A stretch of DNA of 64,000 nucleotides from Corythucha ciliata (lineage: Eukaryota > Arthropoda > Insecta > Hemiptera > Tingidae), in assembly GCA_038030265.1 (NCBI GenBank), contig CM075938.1, forward strand, positions 41,347,189-41,411,188, given 5' to 3'. This document shows, one piece after another, positions 34,112-44,105 of this stretch (within the stretch, counting starts at the first letter, position 1; each line of letters opens with the position of its first letter). Under the pieces are notes generated by a model. That model did no database searches, was not told the origin of the DNA, and saw only the letters and a list, made by a program, of their open reading frames with translations. The position numbers and the translations under genes are program-made.

Positions 34112-36182
34112 CGTTCTTTTGTTCTTTTAGGCTTAGTTTGATGACCACGAAAAAAGCCACATGTTCTCATTCGCGTTTTTCTTCGATCGCATGGAGTAGC
34201 GGAAGCCACGTGAACAACTATGCCAAATTTAATAGGTATGCCTAAATTTTTCGATGACGTACCGGTTTTATCGAAATCAAGGATACATATTGAAAAATGG
34301 CATAGGGGGATTATAAACGCACCCATCTGATGAACGTTTAGCCAAACTGGACGCCTTGCGTTATGAACTTATCTCACAAAATTGTCTATGGATTATTTAG
34401 CGAATATATAAAGAACAATATTTCACGCAACTTCCAATGATAAGGCTTATGAAAATTTCTTCCGTTGGACGCGAGCGTTTCATAATAAAAAAAAAGTGTG
34501 CTTTTTCAGGGTTTGTCACCTAAATTACCCTAAAATTGTGACGAATGTGCTTGCTAAAGTAGAGGAGACGTACCTAATTGCTCCCTATATGGAGGTGAAA
34601 AAGTGAATTGGGTAAATCGGCCTTCAAAGAGAGCAGCAACATGACCTCTTTTCCCCCTAGAAGCTGCTGCCCATCAACACCTGTTACGCACCTTGCAGGT
34701 CCCAAGTGCTATACTTCATGAGTGCTAATATGTCGTTTATTTTCACTATTGCTACTGCTTTCTTTGGTTAAGAATCTACTCTACATCACTAGCATGGTGT
34801 TAATTGGCAGTAGTTAGAGTTTTTAGATAAAATTCGGATTCAGCACACCAGTTAACACGGATAGAAACGGACAGAAATACAGGTATACAATCTCGTTTGA
34901 AAATGAAATGGAAAACTAATGTGAACTACATCAATTTCGACTTTGGATGCATACCACACTGAGAAAAGCTTGAAATCGGAGGTTTTTGCATTTTTTTCTA
35001 TTTATAGGTTGCAGCGTCTCTTGTTAGGGTTTGAGGGCTTGAATTTCCGATTAAGGACTTCTAAAAACATAATAAATGAGCGGAAACCATGTTTTAAAAC
35101 CTATTACAAGCGATGGCGTGGTGAAAACGCCCCAAAAACACGATAGTTGAAAATCCACTCAAATGTCCCCTTGTTGCCGGGGTTGTAACGTTGGGCAGAG
35201 TTAAAAATCAGACTCAGCACACCTAAAAACATTAAAATCAGTCATCAAACTTAGTCCCGGAGTTTTTTCCTGTAACTACCCCGTTTGGTAACCTGCTTCC
35301 TTGACTACAACTTGCTTTAAAAACACCACTCGACATCCCAGAGTTTAATATTTGGAAGCAGAAACGGCGCTCTGTGATTCTGTCTGATGTGAAAATCCCA
35401 GAAGTCAGAAAAGCGTCAGGTTTTAGGGTATGACAAGGTGAGGCTAGAAAATTGGCATTGGAGGGAAGGGGTAGCCTTACTTTTATGAGAGAATTGACAA
35501 ATAAGCTTCTTAACCACCGCTTGTCCTCAGCTAATCGTCGTGATATTCTCTTTATCTTTCTTTAAAAATCAACTTTCCTGAAATCCTGGGGGAGGGGGTA
35601 GTTTCCCCTATTACCCCCCCCCCATATTGGATCAGCCCCAGCGACGAGTTCTTAGAACGCTAAAAATCAATTGGTTCGTGCGGGGGTTAATCAGTATTAA
35701 ACTTATTTTATTCATATTCTGCGAGTTCTGTTTTTTAGGCAAAAAACAAAAAATGAAACAACTCCCGAAGACGGTAGAGGGCCTAGCCCGGAAAACGATC
35801 CTCTCGTATTTTTCAGCCCACAAAACTCAAAAGACATGGATGAGAGGGGGAAAAAAAAAAAAACATACTTTCTGTAACCTTGAGGGAGTTGTTGGACAAG
35901 TACGGTAGCTATGATAGTGAAGTTAGAGGGGGGTTGGTAGCATCTCGAGTCCAACGAATAATTGTATAGAATCCACCTTTTCAAAGTAGCCGCAGTACAG
36001 CGCCACGAGGTGGAATCCTCATTTCAACGAAAATAAAATTGCTATTAATTAGGAATAAGTTCTTAAAACAATACGAAAGTGTTGATGAATACGTTTTAAA
36101 AAATTGTGACTGTATTCTCAGCCTATTTCCTCAAATATTTACGGAGAGAATAAACATTTTTATCGAGGCCACGATTTTTAAA
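34112..36182. other. Non-coding part of the 8.7-kb insertion
   Basis: No gene recognised. A run of 10 C lies at 35614-35623. Confidence 0.4.
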
Positions 36183-36482
36183 AAATGAAAATTTAAAAAA
36201 AAATTGAAATTTGAAAAAAGTGAATCCATAGTGACAATTTGGCAACCTCAAAGATTCGCGAAAAAATAATAAAAAAAAAAGTATATTGCATTTTTGTCCA
36301 AGAAAACGTGTACCGAAGCTTTCGTTGCGGAGGGAACCCCCCCTCAGAATTTTTTTTTCCAAAAAGTGAATCCATACTGACAATTTAATTGGTTAGAAAT
36401 AGCTATGTGCCAATTTTCATGAAATATCTCGGTTTCACCACAAAGAAATCGTGTACCGAAGTTGAGGAAGCACCGTCAACAG
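36183..36482. repeat. Internal duplication at the right end of the 8.7-kb insertion
   Basis: AAAGTGAATCCATA-TGACAATTT occurs near 36220 and again near 36364, and CGTGTACCGAAG occurs near 36306 and 36450, so the terminal ~145 bp is an old tandem duplication just inside the right TIR. Confidence 0.65.
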
Positions 36483-37145
36483 CCTTAAGGAGCCCACCAG
36501 TACTATCGTATTATGACGTGAACAAATCCGTCATTCTCTCGGTCGATGCCAGCCAATCGGCTGTCGGTGCTGTTTTACTGCAGGAACACCATCCAGTAGC
36601 ATTTGCGAATCATTCTCTTAATAAGACAACTCGAAAAAGAAGCTCTAGCGATCAAGTTCGGCTGTTTAACATTTCATGAAATACACTTGGGGAAGTGTCT
36701 CACTAGTGATTGAAACGGACCATAAGCCGTTAATGTCAATTTTCAGTAAGCCGTTGCACAACGCTCCAGCCCGTCTGCGGAGAATTTTATTCGACACAAT
36801 CCCGTACAACCAATAGTGAAATACAAGGAGGGATCACAGTTATTTATTGCTGACACATTAAGCAGAGACTGTAACGAAACTATAAAAAAAGGACGACGAA
36901 TCAATCCTAGAAGTCTCTGTCGTGATTCCTTTGTCACACGAAAGACTTAAAGAAATTCAGGTTTCCACTGAAAACGACCCGGAGCTATCACAGCTACCGA
37001 AATTGATACAAAAGGGATTTCCCGAATCATCGAAAACGGTTCAAACAAATTTAAGGAAATACGACTGGACATTCAGACTATCGAAATGAAGCCACCCGTT
37101 CGAGAGTCCATCACTAAGTGGACAGACTATAGCTGGGTTTCCAAG
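36483..37145 (+). pseudogene. Ty3/Gypsy pol, 3' part (RNase H and pre-integrase)
   Basis: Continuation of the pol split at 27806. SPPVLSYYDVNKSVILSVDA then SQSAVGAVLLQE is the Gypsy RNase H start. The next blocks appear in shifted frames: FGCLTFHEIHLGK, VIETDHKPLMSIFSKPL then NAPARLRR, and YKEGSQLFIADTLSRDC. The later EIQVSTENDPELSQL fits the spacer before the integrase. At least two frameshifts are present and the integrase is absent; similarity ends near 37145, where the Harbinger locus begins. Confidence 0.9.
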
Positions 37146-37271
37146 GAAGTTATTTCTGAACATGAAATTCATGATAATTTTATCTACCTCAATATGGCCG
37201 TGAGTTCACCTGGTAGTAAAGGGTTAATGTGTAGTATTGAATAGATATAGTAGCAATAACGAGCTTTTAAC

Positions 37272-38341
37272 ATGCAAAAACTCAACGGTAGAATCCAGGA
37301 TTTCTTACATTTAAAATGCAGGGGCATTTCTTGCAAATACAACAAAAACACCTTAGAAAAAAAAATTATCTGCACACAACCATTTCACTGTAAAAATTTA
37401 CATAATTCATGTTATTTACACATTTATTTATTTATTTTTCCAGGTAGGTACCTTGGAAGTGGCTGTTCATTTACAGACCTACACTACACTTTTAGGGTTG
37501 GGATTTCGACTGCCCGAGGGATAGTGCAAAGTGTTTGTCGCGCGATTTGGGCAGTCATTGCACGTGAAGTTCTGTCACTTCCTAATAAGGACCAGTGGAA
37601 GGCGATCGCTGATGGCTTCCAAAATAAAGCAAACTTCCCTCAATGCCTTGGGGCGGTCGACGGAAAACATATTCGCTTGGTTTACCCATTCCAAAGTGGT
37701 TCTATGTACTTCAACTACAAGGAGTATTTTTCGATAGTACTCATGGCAGTAGCAGATTCAGACTACAAATTTGTTTACGTCGATATTGGAAGCTACGGAA
37801 AATATTGCGATTCCGCAATTTTTCAACGCTCAAAGCTTTTGAGATACGTCGTTGATGAAACTATCGAACTTCCCAGAGAAACATGCCTTCCCGGCACAGA
37901 TGGCCCAAAGTTGCCTTATTTCTTCATTGGTGAGAAAGCCTTTGCCATGCACAAACATTTATTGAGGCCGTTCGGAGGAAGAAACCTTACAGAAAGTAAA
38001 CAAGTGTTCAATTACCGCTTGAGCAGGGGACGTCGTTACGTGGAATGTGCATTCGGAATTCTTTCAAATAAATGGCGAATATTGCATCGGCCAATTAATG
38101 TACAGCCAGGTTTTGCTGTGGACATCGTCAAGTGCTGAGTTGCCCTTCATAATTTTGTTCGGGAAAGGGACGGGTATGCATTCGAAGATACAATGGCTAT
38201 TAACGGACTGGAAGACATACCTAGGTGGTCGCCGGGGCCTTCAACGAGCGAGTTCGTCGTCAAACGACTTGAGAAATGCGCTATGCAATTGTACTTTATT
38301 TCCGACGATGGGGCTTTACCATGGCAATTGAATAAAATATA
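37272..38341 (+). pseudogene. PIF/Harbinger transposase (HARBI1-like DDE_Tnp_4) with one in-frame stop
   Basis: Similarity begins near 37444 just after a TTTTTCCAG acceptor: RYLGSGCSFTDLHYTFRVG, then AIWAVIAREVLSLP, FPQCLGAVDGKHIRL (first catalytic Asp), VYVDIGSYGKYCDSAIF (second Asp), LPYFFIGEKAFAM and RRYVECAFGILSNKWRIL (catalytic Glu). At 38136-38138 TGA interrupts the family motif (VKC-stop-VALHNFVRERDGY), and the frame continues cleanly to the TAA at 38339-38341 with a normal C-terminus. A TGC-to-TGA change explains this. The N-terminal ~100 residues are not found, and the open frame upstream of 37444 is intronic. The DDE triad is complete but the copy is probably inactive. Confidence 0.88.
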
Positions 38342-38451
38342 ATTTACACTTTGTTTATTGACATTATTATTTGAATTACTATTCATTTTCAGTAAGGATC
38401 ACGTAAAAGATCGGTCTATGCAGGGTGTTTCTGGATAAATGATGCGGGTTT

Positions 38452-38539
38452 ACATATCTGTCTCTTGGTGCAAGAATAACCAATATCATCATAAACAATA
38501 ATAGACATTGGTTGTTCTTGCACCAAGTCACAGATATGT
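38452..38539. repeat. Hairpin, 33-bp arms
   Basis: ACATATCTGT-(2)-CTTGGTGCAAGAA-AACCAAT and its inverse partner, with about three mismatches, around a 22-bp loop. Probably a tiny foldback or hairpin end of a transposon. Confidence 0.75.
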
Positions 38540-38549
38540 TGTAGCGCTC

Positions 38550-40835
38550 GGCAGCTGGGCGGATAAAAAAAATCCTATTGCGCCGCGAATTATAAGATGC
38601 TTGGTTTCAGAGATACAGGTGAATTAGTGGATTTTTACCCACTCACCCCCCCTCCCCGAACACCCCAGTTTGTCGAATCAAACCAATTGTTGAAAATGAA
38701 CGAGTGACCTTTCTAAAAAGAGTACAAAATTTCCTTCCAAAATATTTCCAAGTTTTCCCAACGGGATAATTGTTTTAATCCTCATTTGTTTTTCGAAAAA
38801 AGGTGCAAAAGTTGTTTAATAGTTTAGTTCTATTCAGTTTTTTTGCAACTGGTGCTGTTTTCAACTCTGATATCACGATAAGTATTTGAAAAAGCAGGGT
38901 CAAGTGCTCAAAAATCATCGTGTAGCGCCAGCGAAAAAAAAAGAGAACAGTTTATTACCGTTTATTGTTGTACGATTCATGAATTAGCCAACAAATTGAT
39001 ACCATTGAATTGAATTACAACCAATTTATCGTGACTTGACGAGTGAGAATAGGATTTTGTGGCTGTGGGAGAGCGAGTTATAGTTCGTATAGGGAATCAT
39101 AGTTAGGAAGTTGAAACGCATTTTCACATTGAGATCTAAGGAAATCATCACTGCATCCATCGTCAAATGACTTATGAATGAATGTCGTCAGGTACTGAAT
39201 TCCAACAGACAGGGAAGATATTTTCGTCCTGCGTGAAAAGTGATCATACGAATTCAGAAATGGTAGGGCAGACTTTATTTAGTAATTTTATTCACTCAAT
39301 CTATTTTATGTCGAAACATGTAGCCTACGACGGATTCCCTAATGAATATTAATAAGAGACAACAGCTACTGCGCACTGAACGTAAAGAAAACGACTTCAA
39401 GTTCAAGTCGCTGGATTTTGGTACGATTTCCTCACTACAACGGGGAAGATTTTAAATCAGGATCAGGGCGAAAGAGGCATATTGACTTAAAGCGAAAGAA
39501 CATAATCATTTCCAGGGGGGTGATTCTGTAACTTGCAAAATTTACGTTTCGTAACTGGTTAAGAATTTATTATTTTTTCTTCGGGACCATACATTCTCGC
39601 GTGAAAATTCCGCAGTTTGATTCACTAGGTATCATATAAACCATGGCAACGAGGTACCTCCCCTCGCCCTTCTTACATTTTACGAATCACCCCCCCCCCC
39701 CCCCCGAATTAATAAATTAAAATACGTTGGATCAATCGTAGAACCAAGGAAATTCTATGAAAAGTAATAACTGACGGTTTGCATTCGTATAAAAAAGAGT
39801 GGCGGTCTCGTCAAAGAACACCTCTTTAACATAGTGGTAGCGTCTGAAACATTTTTCCCTTTCATATTTTGATTTTAAATGAGTTTTTTAAAATGGGGGG
39901 AAATCCCCATGCCCCTCTTTTTGATGAAAACAACAGCACATGTTGGGGACATTTTTTTATGCCCCTCCCCCCGCCTTGTATGCTATCTCTATATCGTGGG
40001 CCTAGTAGTGATACCTCGGCGTAAGTGACAAAAATGCCATTTTGGGGTTTTGGTATCGTTTTGTTCATAATTCGTAGTCGCGTCTATCTAGTGGCACCTC
40101 ATAAGTGAGGAAAATTCTTTTAGCGCTCAAAAGTCCATGAAGTGACATCTCGTATCACAGACATGGACAAAGTGAACTAGCGATACCTCGTGAATGTGGA
40201 GGTAGTCACCCTAGTCTAGTGTGCTTGTGTCCTCTCGTAAGTGGGAGTACTATGGATAGAGAACCTGTAGTTACACAAAGGTACTGACATAAAAAGCATA
40301 AAAAGTTTTTTGTTTCTCCTGTAAAATGGTGTTTTTTCACTTACGAAGTATCACTACTAGGCCGAAGATATTTTATAATTACTCTAAGCTCATACCTATA
40401 AAGTTGTTGATGGGGAGGGGCATATATTGGATGTTTCTGGTCAGTTGGTATCAATTTGTTGGCTGTTGAATGAATCATACAATAATAGATGATGGTAAAA
40501 AACATTTCGTGATTTCTTTTGCTGGCGCCTATTATTGCCTATTCGCCTTTACATGCCTATTTTTGATGGCCTTGCTTTTTCTTCAAATATTATTAATTTT
40601 GTAATAATAAATATTATTAATTATGCGAGATTTTTTATCCGTCCTGCCAAGTGGTACAAGATATTTATTTCAATCCGGATCATGGTATTCCTGAAACACC
40701 CTAAATGCTTCGAACTTAATTAAAGTACATGGATTGGCGGGGGATTAAAATGGAAAGGCGGGGATTGAAATGGAATACAATATGTATAATGATTTAAGTT
40801 GTTTGTAGAGTCGCTTAAACTACGAGGGTTAGTGG
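38550..40835. other. Intergenic; C16 tract
   Basis: No gene seen. A run of 16 C lies at 39690-39705. Confidence 0.45.
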
Positions 40836-40958
40836 TTAAATCATGCATAAGTCTGTAGCCGTAGGAGCCTACATCGTCTTGACGAACATTTGACGAACCT
40901 CAACGAGGGAAGACAGACGATGTAGGCTCCTACGGCTACAGACTTATGCATGATTTAA
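40836..40958. repeat. Perfect 44-bp inverted repeat with 35-bp spacer
   Basis: Bases 40836-40879 are the exact reverse complement of 40915-40958 (arm core GTAGCCGTAGGAGCCTAC). Same arm length and perfection as the palindrome at 900-1014, with unrelated sequence. Confidence 0.9.
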
Positions 40959-41014
40959 TGTATAATGAAGTTATTAGTATACTTACCATACTTATTTTGT
41001 TCAGCCCTTTCGAT

Positions 41015-41158
41015 TTAGTCGAAATCCTCTTTTAACAGGGCACATACTTCCCTCCAACATTTAATTGTTTCGTTTCGGTCCTTATAGGCGTCCTGCGATT
41101 TGTCCCATAAAGCCGGTCTGTCACTCACGGACGAGATCAACTTGTCCACATCCATCAT
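41015..41158 (-). pseudogene. MADF-domain ORF, 47 aa, probable Harbinger accessory protein fragment
   Basis: Starting at an ATG at 41158 the minus strand reads MDVDKLISSVSDRPALWDKS then QDAYKDRN and CWREVCALL, the first two-thirds of a MADF domain (Li--v---P-LWD----Y-(N/D)R---W-ev). TAA stops it at 41015-41017, and a GTAAGT donor lies about 30 bp further on, so a second exon may once have followed. PIF/Harbinger elements encode a transposase and a MADF/Myb protein, and a transposase lies 2.7 kb away in the opposite orientation. The pair could be the remains of one autonomous element, though no TIRs were found to prove it. Confidence 0.6.
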
Positions 41159-41459
41159 GGAACGCAAAACATACAGGGTGTAACGGAAAAGTCTGGCATA
41201 AATGAAATGGGTGATTCTTGGTCACATTTGGAACCAAAATTACCCTGTAGGTACACCATGGTCCGATTACTTATGGTTTTGGAGATAATTGGGGTTTTCC
41301 TAATTTTTAATGCACCCACGGCTTTCCTTGGTAAATCGTCTGTATCCGATGAAAAAATGGTCTCATTGAAATTTAAAAGGAGCCATTGGAAAGAACACTA
41401 AATTATTTTCACTAGAGAATCATTACTGCATTACTGCTAAATTCTTTTCACTGCATCAT

Positions 41460-41580
41460 TACTGCATCTCATTTTACTAGATTGGTTCTCATAACAACCA
41501 ATTTCGTGCGTTTGGCTCTCATTGAAACCAAATTTATCGGAATTGGGTCTCTTCAAACCAATTTAGTAGTTTAGCAAAAA
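41460..41580. repeat. Degenerate array, AACCAATTTCGTGNGTTTGG units
   Basis: Four units of the window-wide ~30-bp family, in the orientation opposite to the 16-kb array. Confidence 0.6.
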
Positions 41581-41644
41581 TGTCGGAGGTCACCAGATAC
41601 AATACGCAGGTCACGTACGTTGCCAAAACAAATACAGCACTACT

Positions 41645-41862
41645 ATCCGCGCGCCGAAAGAATGTCCCTGACGAAAAATTCACCACCCTCGTCTGATATA
41701 CTGCATTTTCTAAAAAGATGAGCGCCCACTAAGCTAGGAGGCTGACCACCAACTTGCAGTGGGGTAAGAGGAATCCAGTCCATCATCGAAGAGCCGAATG
41801 TTTTGAGACTGTAATACAAGTGTCACAATACTTTTCTCAGGGACATTATTTCGGCGCGCGGA
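41645..41862. mobile_element. MITE, TCCGCGCGCCGAAAGAATG family, copy 2
   Basis: The ends TCCGCGCGCCGAAAGAATG and (inverse) TCCGCGCGCCGAAATAATG are better preserved than in copy 1 at 18351-18578, with which it is collinear. Confidence 0.82.
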
Positions 41863-43972
41863 CTGCAGTTGAAATGCCAATCGGGTTCGTCGGATCAGAT
41901 GGGGGAAGGGGGTTTCGAGGGGGGAAAAAACGTGTAAGTTAATTTTGCTCATTTATTCAGATCACAAAAATCAGCATCAGAGAAGCTCAACTGCGTAAAA
42001 CAGGAAATTGTAAGCCCAACAATTCATTACCTTGTTCGTCAATGTGTCTTCTTTTTGTATCGTCACGTATTCTGTTCTCTTGATTGATGATTATAAAGGT
42101 AAAAAAGACGGAAATAATATAGAACGGTGTTGGATGACTGGAGACGCAATCAATAGTATCCATCTTTTTCATCACTAACTATACCAGCGTTTGATGAATT
42201 GTTAATAGCCCGCTTTCAATATTATTTTCTCTCATTCCCTTCATCTTATTCTTCTGAATATCATTCTAGGAAACTGAAATACGTATTTTCCTTCCGCTTT
42301 GAATAATTTAAAACAGACACTGCTCAGATCCTCAGTAAAAGGGGGTTTCAATCCACTGAAGTGTGAAGTCATCTCAGGTTCAGGAAAAGGAAATTGAGGG
42401 CTGTTTAATTGGCGTGCCGATAACACGCTGTATGCGTATGCTTGAATGGTAAAAACACGTGTACAATATTCTTCAAGCCACGGTAATAATATAGGGTTGT
42501 TTTGAGAACCCTGTAAAGGTCTAATTACTGCGGGCCAGGTTGTTTGATGTCCATAAGGGCGTCAACAGAGAGTTGTCCCAGCAGATCTTGCAGAACCCCT
42601 GCCGCGGCCGCCATTTTAGCTTTATAGCAGTATGTGTTGAATCGTATAGGAAAACCATCCGAATCACCAAAAACTTGGTCGATCAAATTTTACTATCGCT
42701 GACCTGCTCGAAGTAAATGTCAGTGGGTAATTAAAAACCTCTATGTCTTATACTATCGTCCTTATCCCTCGGGGAGAGTTCTGAGGAGGTGATCCATAAC
42801 TGGGGGTGATCTCCTTTATAGAGTCTGCTTAGTTTGGCCTGCACAATAGGGAAAAGGAGACCTTTTTGTTCAGCGTAACGATTAATTCCCCTTCAAGCTT
42901 CGTTTTTGCGGACCAAAAAAAATGAAATAAATAAGTATCTTAAAAGATTCGTGCTTTATTTTTATTTATAGGGATCAGAATCAGTGTATTTTGAATTGTC
43001 TTTTCTCTTCTATACTATCTCTCTGGAACTGAGAGTAGCAAAATATATTGCGTGCAAATTACCATTCAACCCGCTAAGTCCTTCTTTTCGTAAATGAAAA
43101 GGTATCTCAGGGCGTAAAAGCTTTTCGTTTTTATTCTTCGTTTTATCTTGAGAGAAAGATCGTTGGTAGCGGAAGTGGGGAAAATCCTATGCTTACCCGC
43201 CGTTATTTTCTGAAATGACTTTATTTTTTTTTTCGCGACAAAGAAAATACGACAAACAGTGATTTATTCGATAAAAGTTTTAGCTCTCAAGGAGAGATAA
43301 AAATCTTTGAACTGTACACTCCTCCAAGGAAATGAGAGAGAGAAGAAAAATAATTTCCCGCGCTACATTTTTTTCGGGACCAATGTAAACCTCTCCCGAA
43401 AAATTGAGGTTCTTGAATGCCATATTATTATAATATACCTGTCGCATCTTTCTGATGATTCAATGGCTTTCACTTTCTTCAAACCCGTTCCCCAAGCCGA
43501 ACAAGGAAGCAGATCCATTCCATTTCACAATGGAATGAAAGAAATACTTACTATGTAGTACGTACATAGGTACTTTTGTTAACAAAATAATATTCGTGTT
43601 GTCAAGTTTTGGGGGTTCAACGAAAATGAAATTTGATGTTTTCCTCTCCAAGTTATTTAAAACAAAGAGAGGACATCAACCAATTCCATTTTCGTTTCAT
43701 TTTCAAGACAAGAGTTGGACGTAAATCAAGAGAGCTCATGTTTTAATCGAACCCGGGGAAGGGAAGTGAATCAGGGCGTTGCATTAAATAAAGAGGGAGC
43801 CTTCATGCCCTATTATACCATTATATTTAATCATGAAACTCAGCAATCCCCCGACTGTAACAGTTCAGTCAGTTTGCGCTTATATTGCCCATCAAGAGCA
43901 CCGCTAAATCAAAGAAAACATTCATAGACCGGCGTGCATTTCACTCCATCTCCACCATAATTATTTTTCGTG
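41863..43972. other. Intergenic upstream of EcKL copy 2
   Basis: No gene or clear repeat seen. Confidence 0.45.
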
Positions 43973-43980
43973 TATATATA
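43973..43980 (+). promoter_or_regulatory. TATA-like element upstream of EcKL copy 2
   Basis: TATATATA lies 126 bp before the ATG. An initiator-like TCAGT lies at 44086-44090. They are too far apart to work together, so which one sets the start is open. Confidence 0.25.
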
Positions 43981-44105
43981 TCGGTGTTTCAACCGCGCCG
44001 TTTATTTATTTTGAAAGCGCGGAAAGCTTTGATATATTTCCCTTCTACCCATCAGGGTATCCTTATCTTCTCGTTCTCGTCACATTCAGTAAGGGAAAGG
44101 ACAAC

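Larger units (their letters stand above)
27807..36482. mobile_element. 8,676-bp insertion splitting Gypsy pol, 12-bp TIRs and 8-bp TSD
   Basis: The insert begins CTGTTGACGGTG and ends CACCGTCAACAG (exact 12-bp inverted ends). The flanks are CTTTAAGG (27799-27806) and CCTTAAGG (36483-36490), an 8-bp duplication with one mismatch. Removing the insert and one flank joins KEALR to SPPVLSYYD in frame, which is the normal Gypsy sequence, so the boundaries are precise. An 8-bp duplication is known for hAT and P superfamilies, but the CTGTTG end is not a typical hAT end. No transposase-like ORF was found. The interior is composite: a dispersed repeat, two foldbacks, a small TIR element and a hAT-like element are nested inside. 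Confidence 0.8.

Noticed and set aside
38136..38138. TGA in the Harbinger transposase read as selenocysteine or programmed readthrough
   Set aside because: No SECIS-like reason or family precedent; a TGC-to-TGA mutation in a decaying transposon is simpler.
42720..42900. Minus-strand frame that might be a retroelement fragment
   Set aside because: No conserved motif could be identified.
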